This document shows positions 1-6,583 of a stretch of 10,171 nt of DNA, piece by piece. The number at the start of each line of letters is the position of its first letter. Positions within the stretch are counted from its first letter, which is position 1. Below the pieces are notes generated by a model. The model was not told the origin of the DNA, did not search any database, and saw only the letters and a list, made by a program, of their open reading frames with translations. Position numbers and translations under genes: made by a program. Source of the DNA: Rubrivivax sp. (GTDB lineage Bacteria; Pseudomonadota; Gammaproteobacteria; Burkholderiales; Burkholderiaceae_C); assembly GCA_027484885.1 (NCBI GenBank), contig JAIXSD010000112.1:1-10171 (forward strand), read 5' to 3'.

Positions 1-37
1 GGCGAGAGCTGGGGCTGCAGGTTCACGGCGGCGTGGT

Positions 38-1930
38 TCAGTGATCGGCCGCAGGCTTGTCCTCGCGCCTGCGCGGCGTGCGCAGCGCCACCGCCGCCAG
101 GGCCAGGCCGGCCAGCCACCAGGGCGAGGCCGCGCCACCGCCGCCGCCACCCGAGCTGGGCGCGGGGGCGGGCGTGGGGCTGGGTGCTGGAGCCGGGGTG
201 GGCGCCGGTGCAGGCGCTGGCGCAGGGGCCGGAGCAGGCGCGGGGATGGGCGTGCTGCCCTGTGCCTGGCCGCAGCGGCTCAAGGCCGTGCTTTGCAGGG
301 TCTGGGCGCTGCGCACCGGCGGCGTGTAGCTGACCGGCGCCTGGGCGTATTTCACCGCCTCGGCCGCGTCCAGCAGGCCGCTGCCGCAGGTCTCGGTCGT
401 GCAGGTGCAGCGGCTGGAATTGCTGCTGCTGCAATAGCCCAGGGCTGCGGCCGTCACATGGGGCCGCGCGCTCAGCTTGAGGCCGGATTCGATCTGGTTG
501 AGGCTCAAGCCCGGGTTGAGCGACCACATCAGCGCGGCCGCACCGGCCACCTGGGGCGCGGCAAAGCTGGTGCCGCTGACGGCGCTGTAGCCGGCGGTGC
601 CCGGCGCTGTCTTGCCATTGTTGCTGGCCGAGACCAGGCCGCTGTCAGCCAGGTCGGCGTCGCAGGTGCGCCCGCTGTCGGCATCGCCGCCTGGGGCCAG
701 CAGCTGCACTTCCTTGCCGAAGTTGGAGTAGATGGCTTTGAAGCCTTGCCGGTTGGCCGCGGCCACGCCGAAGACGCCGGCGCAATTGGCCGGGCGGCCC
801 ACCGCGCCGCGGTAGTTGCCGGCGGCGGCCACCACCATGACGCCGAGCTTGCGCAGCTCCTCGATGGCGTCGCGGTAAAGGCGTGCGGCGGCGGCCACAT
901 CGGCATTGGCGTCGTTGATGTCGCAGGAGGTCACGCCGGCAAAGCCGATCACCACGATCTTGGCCGGGTTGGCATTGGCCGGCGCACCGGCCACGGGCAG
1001 GCCGGCGGCCCAACGCATGCCGTCCACCATATCGCCGACCGAGGCGCCACATTTGCCCGACACCCGCACTGGCAGCACGCGGCCGTTCCAGTTCATGCCG
1101 GCCACGCCGCCACCGTTGTTGGTCACGGCCGCCAGCTGGGCCGCCACCAGGGTGCCGTGCCAGCTGCTGCTCTCGTTCACCAGGCAGCCGTCCCACAGGG
1201 CCAGGTTGCCGTCGTGTTCGGCTTTGCTCAAGGCGTCGCCGGGGTCGGCCGCGCCATCGCTGCGGCCCACGCTGTTGTTGGCGTACTCGGGCTTGCTGAC
1301 GAAGTTGTAGCCCCTCAAGAGATTGGCGTTGAGGTCACCATGCGAAGTCACGCCCGAATCCAGCACCGCCACCACCACCGAGGCGGAGCCCTTGCTCAGA
1401 TCCCAGGCCTTGGTGAAGCCAGCGGCCGCCGGGTTGCCTTCGGCGGCCTGGTCGTCCAGCCACCACTGGCTGTTCTTCGGATCGCTGCTGTTGCGAAACA
1501 TGGGGTCGTTGGGCACGGCCGCACGCTGTTCGCGCATGTCGGGCATGGCATGGCCGATGCGGGCATCGGCGCGCAGGGTCTGCAGCCATGGCTCGCGCTG
1601 GCTCATCGCTGCCGCCGGGGCTGTGGCCTTGGCCTGCAGGCGCCACCAGCCCGAGCCCAAGGGCTGCTGCGCGCGCAGCGGCAGGCCATGCTCGGCCAGC
1701 AGATGGCGCAGCTGGGCCTCTTGTTGGGCCCGGTCACGGCCCGCATCGGCCAGCTTGACGATCAGCTCGGTACCGGCCGCAGCGGCATGGGCCCGGCCCG
1801 GCTTGGTCGGCTGAACTTGTGCGGCCAAGGCCCAGGCCCCCAGGCCTACGGCGGTGGCCAGGCCCAGGCTGGCGGGTGTCTTGCGCAGCAGGCGCGTGAA
1901 CATAAAGGCGGAGCGATGTGGCGTTCTCAT
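38..1930 (-). CDS. Secreted S8 (subtilisin-like) serine peptidase with GlyGly-CTERM-like tail
   Basis: Extracellular or surface endopeptidase of the subtilase family, 630 aa from the ATG at 1930. All key residues are visible in that numbering: Asp191 in VLDSGV, His258 in WHGT, oxyanion Asn372 in AAAGN and nucleophile Ser455 in SGTSFAAPQVAG. A signal peptide (basic RLLRK, then a hydrophobic run) is followed by a propeptide-like region of about 90 residues ending near VPNDPMF. After the catalytic domain comes a cysteine-rich stretch (CTCTTETCG), a Pro-Ala linker, six glycines, a short hydrophobic helix and RRR: a GlyGly-CTERM-type tail, a class known to be processed by rhombosortase. The start is uncertain. 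No candidate has a clear ribosome site; ATG 1903 would give a shorter n-region and ATG 1942 a longer one, while a TTG at 2005 adds residues unlike a signal peptide. It is transcribed divergently from the PEP-CTERM gene at 2428. The substrate is unknown. Confidence 0.93.
   Translation of the reverse strand: MRTPHRSAFMFTRLLRKTPASLGLATAVGLGAWALAAQVQPTKPGRAHAAAAGTELIVKLADAGRDRAQQEAQLRHLLAEHGLPLRAQQPLGSGWWRLQAKATAPAAAMSQREPWLQTLRADARIGHAMPDMREQRAAVPNDPMFRNSSDPKNSQWWLDDQAAEGNPAAAGFTKAWDLSKGSASVVVAVLDSGVTSHGDLNANLLRGYNFVSKPEYANNSVGRSDGAADPGDALSKAEHDGNLALWDGCLVNESSSWHGTLVAAQLAAVTNNGGGVAGMNWNGRVLPVRVSGKCGASVGDMVDGMRWAAGLPVAGAPANANPAKIVVIGFAGVTSCDINDANADVAAAARLYRDAIEELRKLGVMVVAAAGNYRGAVGRPANCAGVFGVAAANRQGFKAIYSNFGKEVQLLAPGGDADSGRTCDADLADSGLVSASNNGKTAPGTAGYSAVSGTSFAAPQVAGAAALMWSLNPGLSLNQIESGLKLSARPHVTAAALGYCSSSNSSRCTCTTETCGSGLLDAAEAVKYAQAPVSYTPPVRSAQTLQSTALSRCGQAQGSTPIPAPAPAPAPAPAPAPTPAPAPSPTPAPAPSSGGGGGGAASPWWLAGLALAAVALRTPRRREDKPAADH
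158..250 (-). repeat. Pro-Ala (PAPA) low-complexity linker coding repeat
   Basis: Roughly 31 codons alternating Pro with Ala, interrupted by a few Thr and Ser, lie between the catalytic domain and the Gly6 plus membrane tail of the S8 peptidase. The DNA is a degenerate 6-bp tandem repeat rich in GGCGCN units on the plus strand. Such linkers commonly span the cell envelope or hold a domain away from its anchor. The repeat may vary in length between strains by slippage; this is inference. Confidence 0.85.
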
Positions 1931-2094
1931 GGCGCGCACCATAGGCCGTTCGCATGAAGGCGCCGTGACAAGCGACGGCGTTTGGGCGAGCGGGCGTTTG
2001 GACAAGGGGGCAGCAGCTTGGCGCTCACGGTCATGAAAGAACGGGTGCCAGCCCTCCCCAGCGTCTCAAACACGCCACAACCCTAGTCCATTCG

Positions 2095-2119
2095 GCGCGC
2101 AAACCTCAAATTTGCACGC
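2095..2119. promoter_or_regulatory. Imperfect inverted repeat, possible operator
   Basis: Arms of nine bases with one mismatch (GCGCGCAAA facing TTTGCACGC) enclose a 7-base loop, in the divergent intergenic region. There is no T-run, so it is not a terminator. It could be a binding site for a dimeric regulator; the regulator is unknown. Confidence 0.3.
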
Positions 2120-2237
2120 ATACGAGCGTCACTTCACGCTGCCACAGTCCGCCCTGTCGCAGGACGACAGCTGTTCTTTGCTTTGCTTCGGGAAGCCCCG
2201 GGCACCCAGTGCCACCGCCGAGTCTGAGCGCGCTTTA

Positions 2238-2254
2238 TTGAGTCATGGATTCAA
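2238..2254. promoter_or_regulatory. Near-palindrome, possible operator
   Basis: TTGAGTC and GATTCAA form a 17-bp dyad with a 3-base centre and a single G/T mismatch. It lies in a locally AT-richer patch about 175 bp upstream of the PEP-CTERM start. The symmetry suits a dimeric DNA-binding protein, but nothing else supports that role. Confidence 0.25.
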
Positions 2255-2414
2255 ACAAGGACGCTCGCACTCCATCGGTGATGTCCAGGTGCTGCGCCCG
2301 CTGCCCGTGGCCGGTGGATCCACGCCGGGCCTCGGACGAGGGCTGATGTCATCCCTCCGTGTTTCATCCGGGCCACTGGCCTTCACTTGTTCACTTTCTT
2401 CAAACCTCTGTACT

Positions 2415-2418
2415 GGAG
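2415..2418 (+). promoter_or_regulatory. Ribosome binding site fixing the start at 2428
   Basis: GGAG lies 9 bases upstream of ATG 2428. It selects this start over the longer in-frame reading from 2359, because the protein then opens directly with a typical signal peptide (MKLKLIAAVAALAAV). Confidence 0.8.
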
Positions 2419-2427
2419 TACTCACCC

Positions 2428-3237
2428 ATGAAGCTGAAACTCATCGCGGCCGTCGCCGCCCTGGCTGCTGTTGCCAGCACTCCCGCCTTCGCCACCATCA
2501 AGGCCGTGTCCGTTGGCTCCGAGCTGTTCCTGGTGGTTGGCGACAACAACGGCTCCTATGTGCTGGACACCGGCGTCACCTTCCAGCAAATGCTGGGCCT
2601 GGCCAGCGCCGGCACCCCGGGCACCCTGCTGAGCCAAAGCGTGGTCGGCACAGCCGGCTGGTCCGAGTTCGTGTCCACCCGCCCTGACCTGTTCAACGGC
2701 GCTTCCAACAGCATCAACGGCATCCGCTGGTCGCTGTTCGTCTACGAAGGCGCAGGCACTTTCGACCTGACCGACAAGCATGTGCTGACCACGGTCGGCA
2801 CCGGCGTCAGCGCCGCCACCATCAGCAACAGCCTGACGGCCAACAGCTTCGACAGCAGCTTTGGCGGCTCGACCGGCCTCATCATTGCAGGCGGCGGCAC
2901 GGGTACTCACCCGACCCAGCTCAACGGCTCCAGCTACAACCCCGTGGGCACCTCGGGCTATGCCGGTGACCGCTTCTTCAACTGGGGCAATGCCTTCACC
3001 AAGATCGGCAACAAGGTCGGTGTCGATTCCGCCCTGGTCCATGTCACCCCGACCGATCCGGAAGACTATGACCTGTTCGTGGGCGCCCAAGCCTTCGAGA
3101 ACGTCAAGGTCAGCTTCGACGGCCAGACCATCGCCGTGACCAATGTCTCCGCCGTGCCGGAACCTGAGACCTATGCCCTGATGCTGGCCGGCCTGGGCGC
3201 CGTGGCCTTCATGGCCCGCCGCCGCCGCGCCGTCTGA
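2428..3237 (+). CDS. PEP-CTERM sorting domain protein (uncharacterised)
   Basis: Exported protein of 269 aa with unknown function. A signal peptide covers residues 1-22 (cleavage likely after AFA). The C-terminus is a textbook PEP-CTERM tail: VPEPE at 243-247, a hydrophobic helix at about 248-262 and RRRR at 264-267. Proteins of this class are recognised by an exosortase in the inner membrane and are usually tied to exopolysaccharide or floc matrix. The middle is Gly/Ser/Thr/Asn-rich, without cysteine, as expected for an extracellular beta-rich protein. The N-terminal part (SELFLVVGDNNGSYVLDTG at about 31-49, and IRWSLFV near 99-105) matches in pattern the PEP-CTERM protein at 5201, suggesting a shared family. 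Codons are almost all C- or G-ending, which suggests strong expression. The exosortase is not in this window. Confidence 0.93.
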   Translation: MKLKLIAAVAALAAVASTPAFATIKAVSVGSELFLVVGDNNGSYVLDTGVTFQQMLGLASAGTPGTLLSQSVVGTAGWSEFVSTRPDLFNGASNSINGIRWSLFVYEGAGTFDLTDKHVLTTVGTGVSAATISNSLTANSFDSSFGGSTGLIIAGGGTGTHPTQLNGSSYNPVGTSGYAGDRFFNWGNAFTKIGNKVGVDSALVHVTPTDPEDYDLFVGAQAFENVKVSFDGQTIAVTNVSAVPEPETYALMLAGLGAVAFMARRRRAV

Positions 3238-3257
3238 TTGGGGCCGGCGCCCGCCGA

Positions 3258-3277
3258 AGCGCCCTGTGAGGGGCGTT
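3258..3277 (+). terminator. Weak hairpin after the first PEP-CTERM gene
   Basis: AGCGCCC pairs with GGGCGTT (7 bp including one G-U) around a 6-base loop, starting 21 bases after the stop codon. Only two T residues and then TCTGG follow, so intrinsic termination would be inefficient. It may instead stabilise the 3' end of the message. Confidence 0.35.
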
Positions 3278-3340
3278 CTGGCTGCCGGTTGCGTGCCAAG
3301 ACGCGGCCGGCCGCTGCAAGCTGGCGGCGCCACAACAGCC

Positions 3341-3379
3341 CAGCCCTTCCCTCCGCCACGCATCGGCGGGGAGGGGCTG
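3341..3379. repeat. Large imperfect hairpin, possible REP-like element or terminator
   Basis: CAGCCC (3341-3346) pairs with GGGCTG (3374-3379), and CCGCC (3353-3357) with GGCGG (3365-3369) around loop ACGCATC, with an internal mismatch and bulge between the stems. A C-run and, about 36 bases later, T7 (3416-3422) follow. The T-run is too distant for a classical intrinsic terminator. A dispersed intergenic repeat is an alternative that the window alone cannot test. Confidence 0.45.
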
Positions 3380-3452
3380 AACTGCCCCCCCAACAAGCAA
3401 GTCCCCGTCCAGTCGTTTTTTTGTTTCCACTCTGACGAAAGCTCTCTTCATC

Positions 3453-4904
3453 ATGAAGCTCCGCCTCCTCGCCATCGCCGCCGGCCTGGCCGCTGTCTCC
3501 AGCGCCCACGCCCTGACCCCCACCCAAATCGCTGACGCCCGCACTGCCGGCACCCTGAAGGAAATCACCTTCTCGGGCGCCTCGGCCCTGCGCCTGTCCC
3601 TGGGTGCTTACGTCCAGGAAATCTGCGACACGAGCACCATGCACGTGTTCTTCAACAACGCCGCCGGCGCCAACCACCGCGCCTACAGCTGCAACCTGGG
3701 CGTGGCCGTGGGCAACTATGCCGCCGGCACCCCGGTGCTGGTCACCAAGCGCGACCAAGGCGGCTCCGGCCAAGGCGTGGCCCCCATCGCCCTGAACACG
3801 CCCATCGCCCACATGAATGTGGACGCCTCCTGCGTGGTCACCGCCACCCCCAACTTCACCGACATCCAGGTGCCGAACTACCTCTGCGGCACGACCAGCA
3901 ACCGCGTGTCTGACGCCGGCATCTCCGACGTCGAACCCGGCCTGCTGAACGCCACCGTCAATCTGGCAGACACCGTTCCTGGCGATCCGACCAGCGGCCC
4001 GTCCGCTCCGGTGGACCTGAGCAGCCTGGACGTCAAGCCTTTCGTGCAAGGCATCTTCGGCGTGGCCGTGAATCTGCGCGCCTATCGCGCCCTGCAAGCC
4101 ACCCAAGGCCTGACCCAGGACGACAGCGACGCCAACCGTCCCAGCCTGCCCACCACCTGGGTGCGCGGCGCCCTGACCGGCGGCCTGACCGCTTCCAACA
4201 CCAGCCAGCGCGGCTGGGGCCTGGTGATCAGCCCGGCCGTGGACGCCTCGGTGCACACCAAGACCCTGAACATCTGCCGCCGCCAGCCCAGCTCGGGCAC
4301 GCAAGCCGCGTCCAACGCCTACTTCGCCCAAAACCCCTGCGGCCTGTCCACCGCCAACGCCCTGCGCCAGGCCAGCGCTGCCGCCCCGGTGCACACTGCC
4401 ACCGGCGGCACCTATGTGGTCAATGAAGGCGCCGGCACCGGCAATGTCGAGACCTGCATCGGTAGCACCGTGGAAAACATCGCCGGCGCCTACGCCATCG
4501 GCGTGCTGGGCCGCGAAAACAACCCCCTGGCCAATGGCGGCGACAAGAAGTACCGCTACGTCAAGCTCGACGGCGCTCAGCCCCTGCGCTATGACGCCAG
4601 CACCGGCCGCGGTGCCATCTACGGTGACTATGACTTTGTCTACGAGTCCACCCTGCAGTACAACACCACCAACCCCAATCTGAACGCTGACAAGATCGCC
4701 TTCATCGCCGCCATCCGCAACGGCGCACCCAAGCCCGCTTCGCTGGCCAAGGCCGATGTGGACACGCAACAAGGCGTGATGGCCCCGTCCTCGACCTGGG
4801 CGCCCGCCCAGTACCCGGCCCTGCCGGCTGCCGACAAGCCCTTCGCCTCGCGCGTGGCTCGCTCGGCCAATGACAGCTGCTCGGTGCTGAAGCTGTCGCG
4901 CTAA
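3453..4904 (+). CDS. Secreted PstS-like (type 2 periplasmic-binding fold) protein, eight cysteines
   Basis: Exported protein of 483 aa with a signal peptide at 1-20 (cleavage likely SAHA/L). Several segments resemble the phosphate-binding PstS family in order: SGASALRLSL near 41-50, RDQGGSGQGVAPIA near 100-113, SDAGISDVEPG near 153-163, FGVAVNLRAY near 202-211, GAYAIGVLGRE near 345-355, and YVKLDGAQPL then GDYDFVYES near 369-399. The likeness is to fold motifs recalled for the family, not an alignment, so the ligand is unknown. The mature part has eight cysteines (58, 80, 127, 145, 275, 296, 335, 476), an even number that suits disulfides outside the cytoplasm. It lacks a PEP-CTERM or other sorting tail, unlike its neighbours. 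Codons are very strongly C/G-ending (AAG, CTG, GGC, ACC), suggesting high expression. A strong terminator follows, so it probably ends its transcript. Confidence 0.88.
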   Translation: MKLRLLAIAAGLAAVSSAHALTPTQIADARTAGTLKEITFSGASALRLSLGAYVQEICDTSTMHVFFNNAAGANHRAYSCNLGVAVGNYAAGTPVLVTKRDQGGSGQGVAPIALNTPIAHMNVDASCVVTATPNFTDIQVPNYLCGTTSNRVSDAGISDVEPGLLNATVNLADTVPGDPTSGPSAPVDLSSLDVKPFVQGIFGVAVNLRAYRALQATQGLTQDDSDANRPSLPTTWVRGALTGGLTASNTSQRGWGLVISPAVDASVHTKTLNICRRQPSSGTQAASNAYFAQNPCGLSTANALRQASAAAPVHTATGGTYVVNEGAGTGNVETCIGSTVENIAGAYAIGVLGRENNPLANGGDKKYRYVKLDGAQPLRYDASTGRGAIYGDYDFVYESTLQYNTTNPNLNADKIAFIAAIRNGAPKPASLAKADVDTQQGVMAPSSTWAPAQYPALPAADKPFASRVARSANDSCSVLKLSR

Positions 4905-4910
4905 TTGCCG

Positions 4911-4947
4911 CGAGATCGCAGCCCGGCCGCCGGTCGGGCGCATCTCG
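4911..4947 (+). other. Imperfect hairpin directly after the PstS-like gene
   Basis: CGAGAT (4911-4916) pairs with ATCTCG (4942-4947), and CCCG (4922-4925) with CGGG (4935-4938) inside it. It lies immediately before the intrinsic terminator and starts six bases after the stop codon. It may protect the 3' end of the message. Confidence 0.45.
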
Positions 4948-4956
4948 GCACGAATG

Positions 4957-4986
4957 AAACGGGGTCGGACGTTCGACCCCGTTTTT
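4957..4986 (+). terminator. Intrinsic terminator of the PstS-like gene
   Basis: An uninterrupted 11-bp stem (4957-4967 with 4974-4984, core ACGGGGTCG/CGACCCCGT) closes a 6-base loop. It runs straight into T5, then CTC and T5. It lies 52 bases after the stop at 4904 and is the clearest terminator in the window. The A-rich 5' foot could let it work partly on the other strand, but no gene points that way. Confidence 0.92.
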
Positions 4987-5119
4987 CTCTTTTTCAGTTC
5001 TCTGATTCAGCAAATGCTGATTCGAGCGCGGGTATTTGCCGAAACTCAGTTGCTGCACCAGAAACAAAGACCTCCTGGCTCCCCTTTAGGCCGAATGGCT
5101 CATTCCGGGGCCTTCTGGA

Positions 5120-5134
5120 TGGCATCGGCGTTTC
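5120..5134 (+). promoter_or_regulatory. Sigma-54-like promoter candidate
   Basis: TGGCATCGGCGTTTC fits the -24/-12 layout TGGCACG-N4-TTGC: the -24 TGGCA is exact and the spacing correct, but the -12 element reads TTTC rather than TTGC. It would start transcription near 5146, about 55 bases before ATG 5201. PEP-CTERM genes in some betaproteobacteria are known to depend on RpoN with the PrsK/PrsR pair, which makes the site plausible; the -12 mismatch weakens it. Confidence 0.3.
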
Positions 5135-5141
5135 ACATCGC

Positions 5142-5149
5142 TTGCGCAA
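5142..5149. promoter_or_regulatory. Short palindrome TTGCGCAA
   Basis: A perfect 8-bp palindrome 51 bases before the start of the second PEP-CTERM gene and just after the sigma-54-like site. It could be a small operator half-pair, or chance: eight bases are not rare. Confidence 0.15.
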
Positions 5150-5187
5150 ACTGACGGGCATCGGGCCTTTGCCCTGCATCTGGCTTT

Positions 5188-5192
5188 GAGGA
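5188..5192 (+). promoter_or_regulatory. Ribosome binding site fixing the start at 5201
   Basis: GAGGA sits 8 bases before ATG 5201. The in-frame TTG at 5186 overlaps this site and is therefore not the start. Confidence 0.85.
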
Positions 5193-5200
5193 ATATTTTC

Positions 5201-6355
5201 ATGCTGAACGCTTTGCCAACTCGCTCACCCTTTTTGCGCCCTCTGCTGGGTCTGGCCTTGTGCGCCGCAGCTCTCGCACCTGCACAGGCCAAACTTGAAA
5301 CCGCTGGTCAAAAGTCCGAGCTTGTGCTGCTCCTGCTGGACCAGAAGAAGGCGGAGATGACCTACATCAAAGACCTTGGGCTGGTCGCCAATGACTTCTG
5401 GATCACGGCGCAGCAGGACGTGGGAGCTTCGCTGTTCACGTCCCTGGATCCGGCCTCCGACGCAGCCCTGAAGATCTTTCTAGAAAATGCGGATCTGGCC
5501 AGCGTGCGATGGATCGTGATGGCGAACAATCTGGGCGGGGGCCAGGATATCGAGAAGAACGTGTATTTCACGTTGAACAACAGCGGGAGCGTCGCAACCC
5601 AGTCCGCCAACTTTTCGAGCATGAAAGACATCGAGAGTCGGGGTTTCAGTGGGCCGCTGGAAGAGCCGAACAAATACCTTGCGAATCTGGCCGCTTCCAA
5701 CCCAGCGACGCTCTACATGAGCACGCTGAATACGGAAGAAAACGGCAGCGCCCTGGCCAGCAATGCGGCCGGCAACACCCTGACCTATGCAGGAATGCGC
5801 ACCAGTTTTTTCGCAAAGAACAACAAATTGGCAGCTGGAGACTGTCTTGCAAATGCCGTGTTGTGCATGGGGAATTCTCTTGGCACGTCTTCCTGGTTCT
5901 ATCGGGCCACGGCTTTCGCCGTTGATGGCGAAGTGGATGGATACCAGCCCATCGTTTACGACGAATTCGACAACCTCAGCGGTGACGGCTACTGGGGCTT
6001 GATCAAGGACCCCAATTCCAGCAAGTACGTGCTCAGCTACACCCTGGCAGGCTCCAACCCGCGCAGCCTGGTGAGCACCGATTTCGGCCGCAGCCGGCTT
6101 TCCTTCACCGACTACAGCGCGCAGAGCGGCTTTGCTCGCCAGATCCTGGCCCTGGCTGGCGACGATGTGGCCAATGCGCCCGATGCAGCGGCGCTTTTCC
6201 TCAACGGCAGCCTGGCCGCGCAGCAGGCCGTGACGGCCGTGCCCGAGCCGCAGAGCTGGGGCCTGATGGCTCTGGGCCTGCTGGGCCTGGCGGCCCATGC
6301 GCGCCGCCGCAGCAACAGTAGCACACGCAACAGCAGCGGCGCCTCGCAAGCCTGA
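5201..6355 (+). CDS. PEP-CTERM sorting domain protein with extended tail (uncharacterised)
   Basis: Exported protein of 384 aa with unknown function. A signal peptide spans residues 1-30 (cleavage likely AQA/K). The PEP-CTERM element is VPEPQ at 347-351, a hydrophobic helix at about 352-366 and RRR at 368-370. Unlike most of this class, 14 polar residues rich in Ser, Asn and Thr follow the arginines. The N-terminal half carries SELVLLLLDQ near 39-48, YIKDLG near 55-60 and VRWIVMA near 102-108, a spacing similar to the PEP-CTERM protein at 2428, so the two are probably distant members of one family. Two cysteines (215, 222) could form a small disulfide loop. Codon use in the first two thirds is more relaxed and AT-richer than in neighbours, which may mean lower expression or a different origin. 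It stands alone between a terminator and a stable hairpin. Confidence 0.92.
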   Translation: MLNALPTRSPFLRPLLGLALCAAALAPAQAKLETAGQKSELVLLLLDQKKAEMTYIKDLGLVANDFWITAQQDVGASLFTSLDPASDAALKIFLENADLASVRWIVMANNLGGGQDIEKNVYFTLNNSGSVATQSANFSSMKDIESRGFSGPLEEPNKYLANLAASNPATLYMSTLNTEENGSALASNAAGNTLTYAGMRTSFFAKNNKLAAGDCLANAVLCMGNSLGTSSWFYRATAFAVDGEVDGYQPIVYDEFDNLSGDGYWGLIKDPNSSKYVLSYTLAGSNPRSLVSTDFGRSRLSFTDYSAQSGFARQILALAGDDVANAPDAAALFLNGSLAAQQAVTAVPEPQSWGLMALGLLGLAAHARRRSNSSTRNSSGASQA

Positions 6356-6382
6356 TCTGCTCGGCGAGCACGCCCCTGCGCA

Positions 6383-6426
6383 GCAGGCGGCCCCGCGAGC
6401 CCCAGCGGCTCGCGGGCTGAGCCTGC
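6383..6426 (+). terminator. Very stable hairpin after the second PEP-CTERM gene
   Basis: CCCGCGAGCC (6392-6401) pairs perfectly over 10 bp with GGCTCGCGGG (6407-6416) around loop CCAGC. Outer arms GCAGGC (6383-6388) and GCCTGC (6421-6426) extend it. It begins 27 bases after the stop codon. No T-run follows, so it may act with Rho, as a 3' stabiliser, or as an imperfect terminator. Confidence 0.55.
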
Positions 6427-6583
6427 GCCTTCGCCTGCCACCTCGCTTCGAGCCTTTACTCCCCCTGCCGTTCGGACCACGGCGCTTCATCGCGGATTCA
6501 CCACGGCTCGGGACACTGCCACCACGCGGGCCAGGTGACTGGCGCTGAGCTCGGGCGTTTGCAGCTCACCGGCAGCGCAGGCG

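Larger units (their letters stand above)
1931..2427. other. Divergent intergenic region, about 500 bp
   Basis: No convincing gene was found between the S8 peptidase (minus) and the PEP-CTERM gene (plus). Open frames here lack good starts, ribosome sites and the codon bias of neighbours. It must carry two divergent promoters, but no clear -35/-10 pair was recognised. Visible elements are two imperfect dyads (2095-2119 and 2238-2254), an 8-bp palindrome ACAGCTGT at 2167-2174, and a direct repeat TTCACTT at 2382-2388 and 2390-2396 just before the PEP-CTERM gene. The length leaves room for several regulatory sites and a long leader. Confidence 0.6.
3238..3452. other. Intergenic region with two hairpins and a T-run
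   Basis: This 215-bp gap between the PEP-CTERM gene and the PstS-like gene contains no supported gene. It holds a small hairpin just after the stop (3258-3277), a larger imperfect hairpin (3341-3379), a C-run and a T7 run at 3416-3422. A promoter for the gene at 3453 would be expected here, but no good -35/-10 pair was found. Upstream of ATG 3453 only a weak purine patch (GAAAG) is present as a ribosome site. Confidence 0.55.
4905..5200. other. Intergenic region with terminator and candidate promoter
   Basis: This 296-bp gap has no supported gene. The first part holds two successive hairpins (4911-4947 and 4957-4986), the second an intrinsic terminator. The rest is less GC-rich than the genes and should carry the promoter of the second PEP-CTERM gene. 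Visible there are the 7-base direct repeat CTGATTC at 5002 and 5017, the sigma-54-like site at 5120, the palindrome TTGCGCAA at 5142-5149, and the repeat GGCATCGG at 5121 and 5157. Confidence 0.6.

Noticed and set aside
1..44. A short plus-strand frame ending RELGLQVHGGVVQ-stop at 42-44, possibly the 3' end of a convergent gene overlapping the peptidase stop
   Set aside because: Only 13 codons are visible, too few to distinguish a real gene end from chance in GC-rich DNA.
41..1957. A 638-codon open frame on the plus strand opposite the S8 peptidase
   Set aside because: Its product is low-complexity Gly/Ala/Arg/His-rich with no domain, and the opposite strand encodes a complete subtilase; it is an antisense shadow caused by high GC.
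2388..2416. A sigma-70-like TTGTTC with TACTGG 17 bases on, before the first PEP-CTERM gene
   Set aside because: The -10 match is poor and it overlaps the ribosome site, leaving no room for a leader.
3280..3293. A sigma-54-like TGGCTGCCGGTTGC upstream of the PstS-like gene
   Set aside because: Spacing between the GG and GC elements is one base short, a change this promoter class does not normally tolerate, and it lies about 160 bp from the start.
3171..4943. A 590-codon minus-strand open frame opposite the PstS-like gene
   Set aside because: It is Gly/Val/Ala/His-rich and lies antisense to a gene with a signal peptide, strong codon bias and its own terminator.
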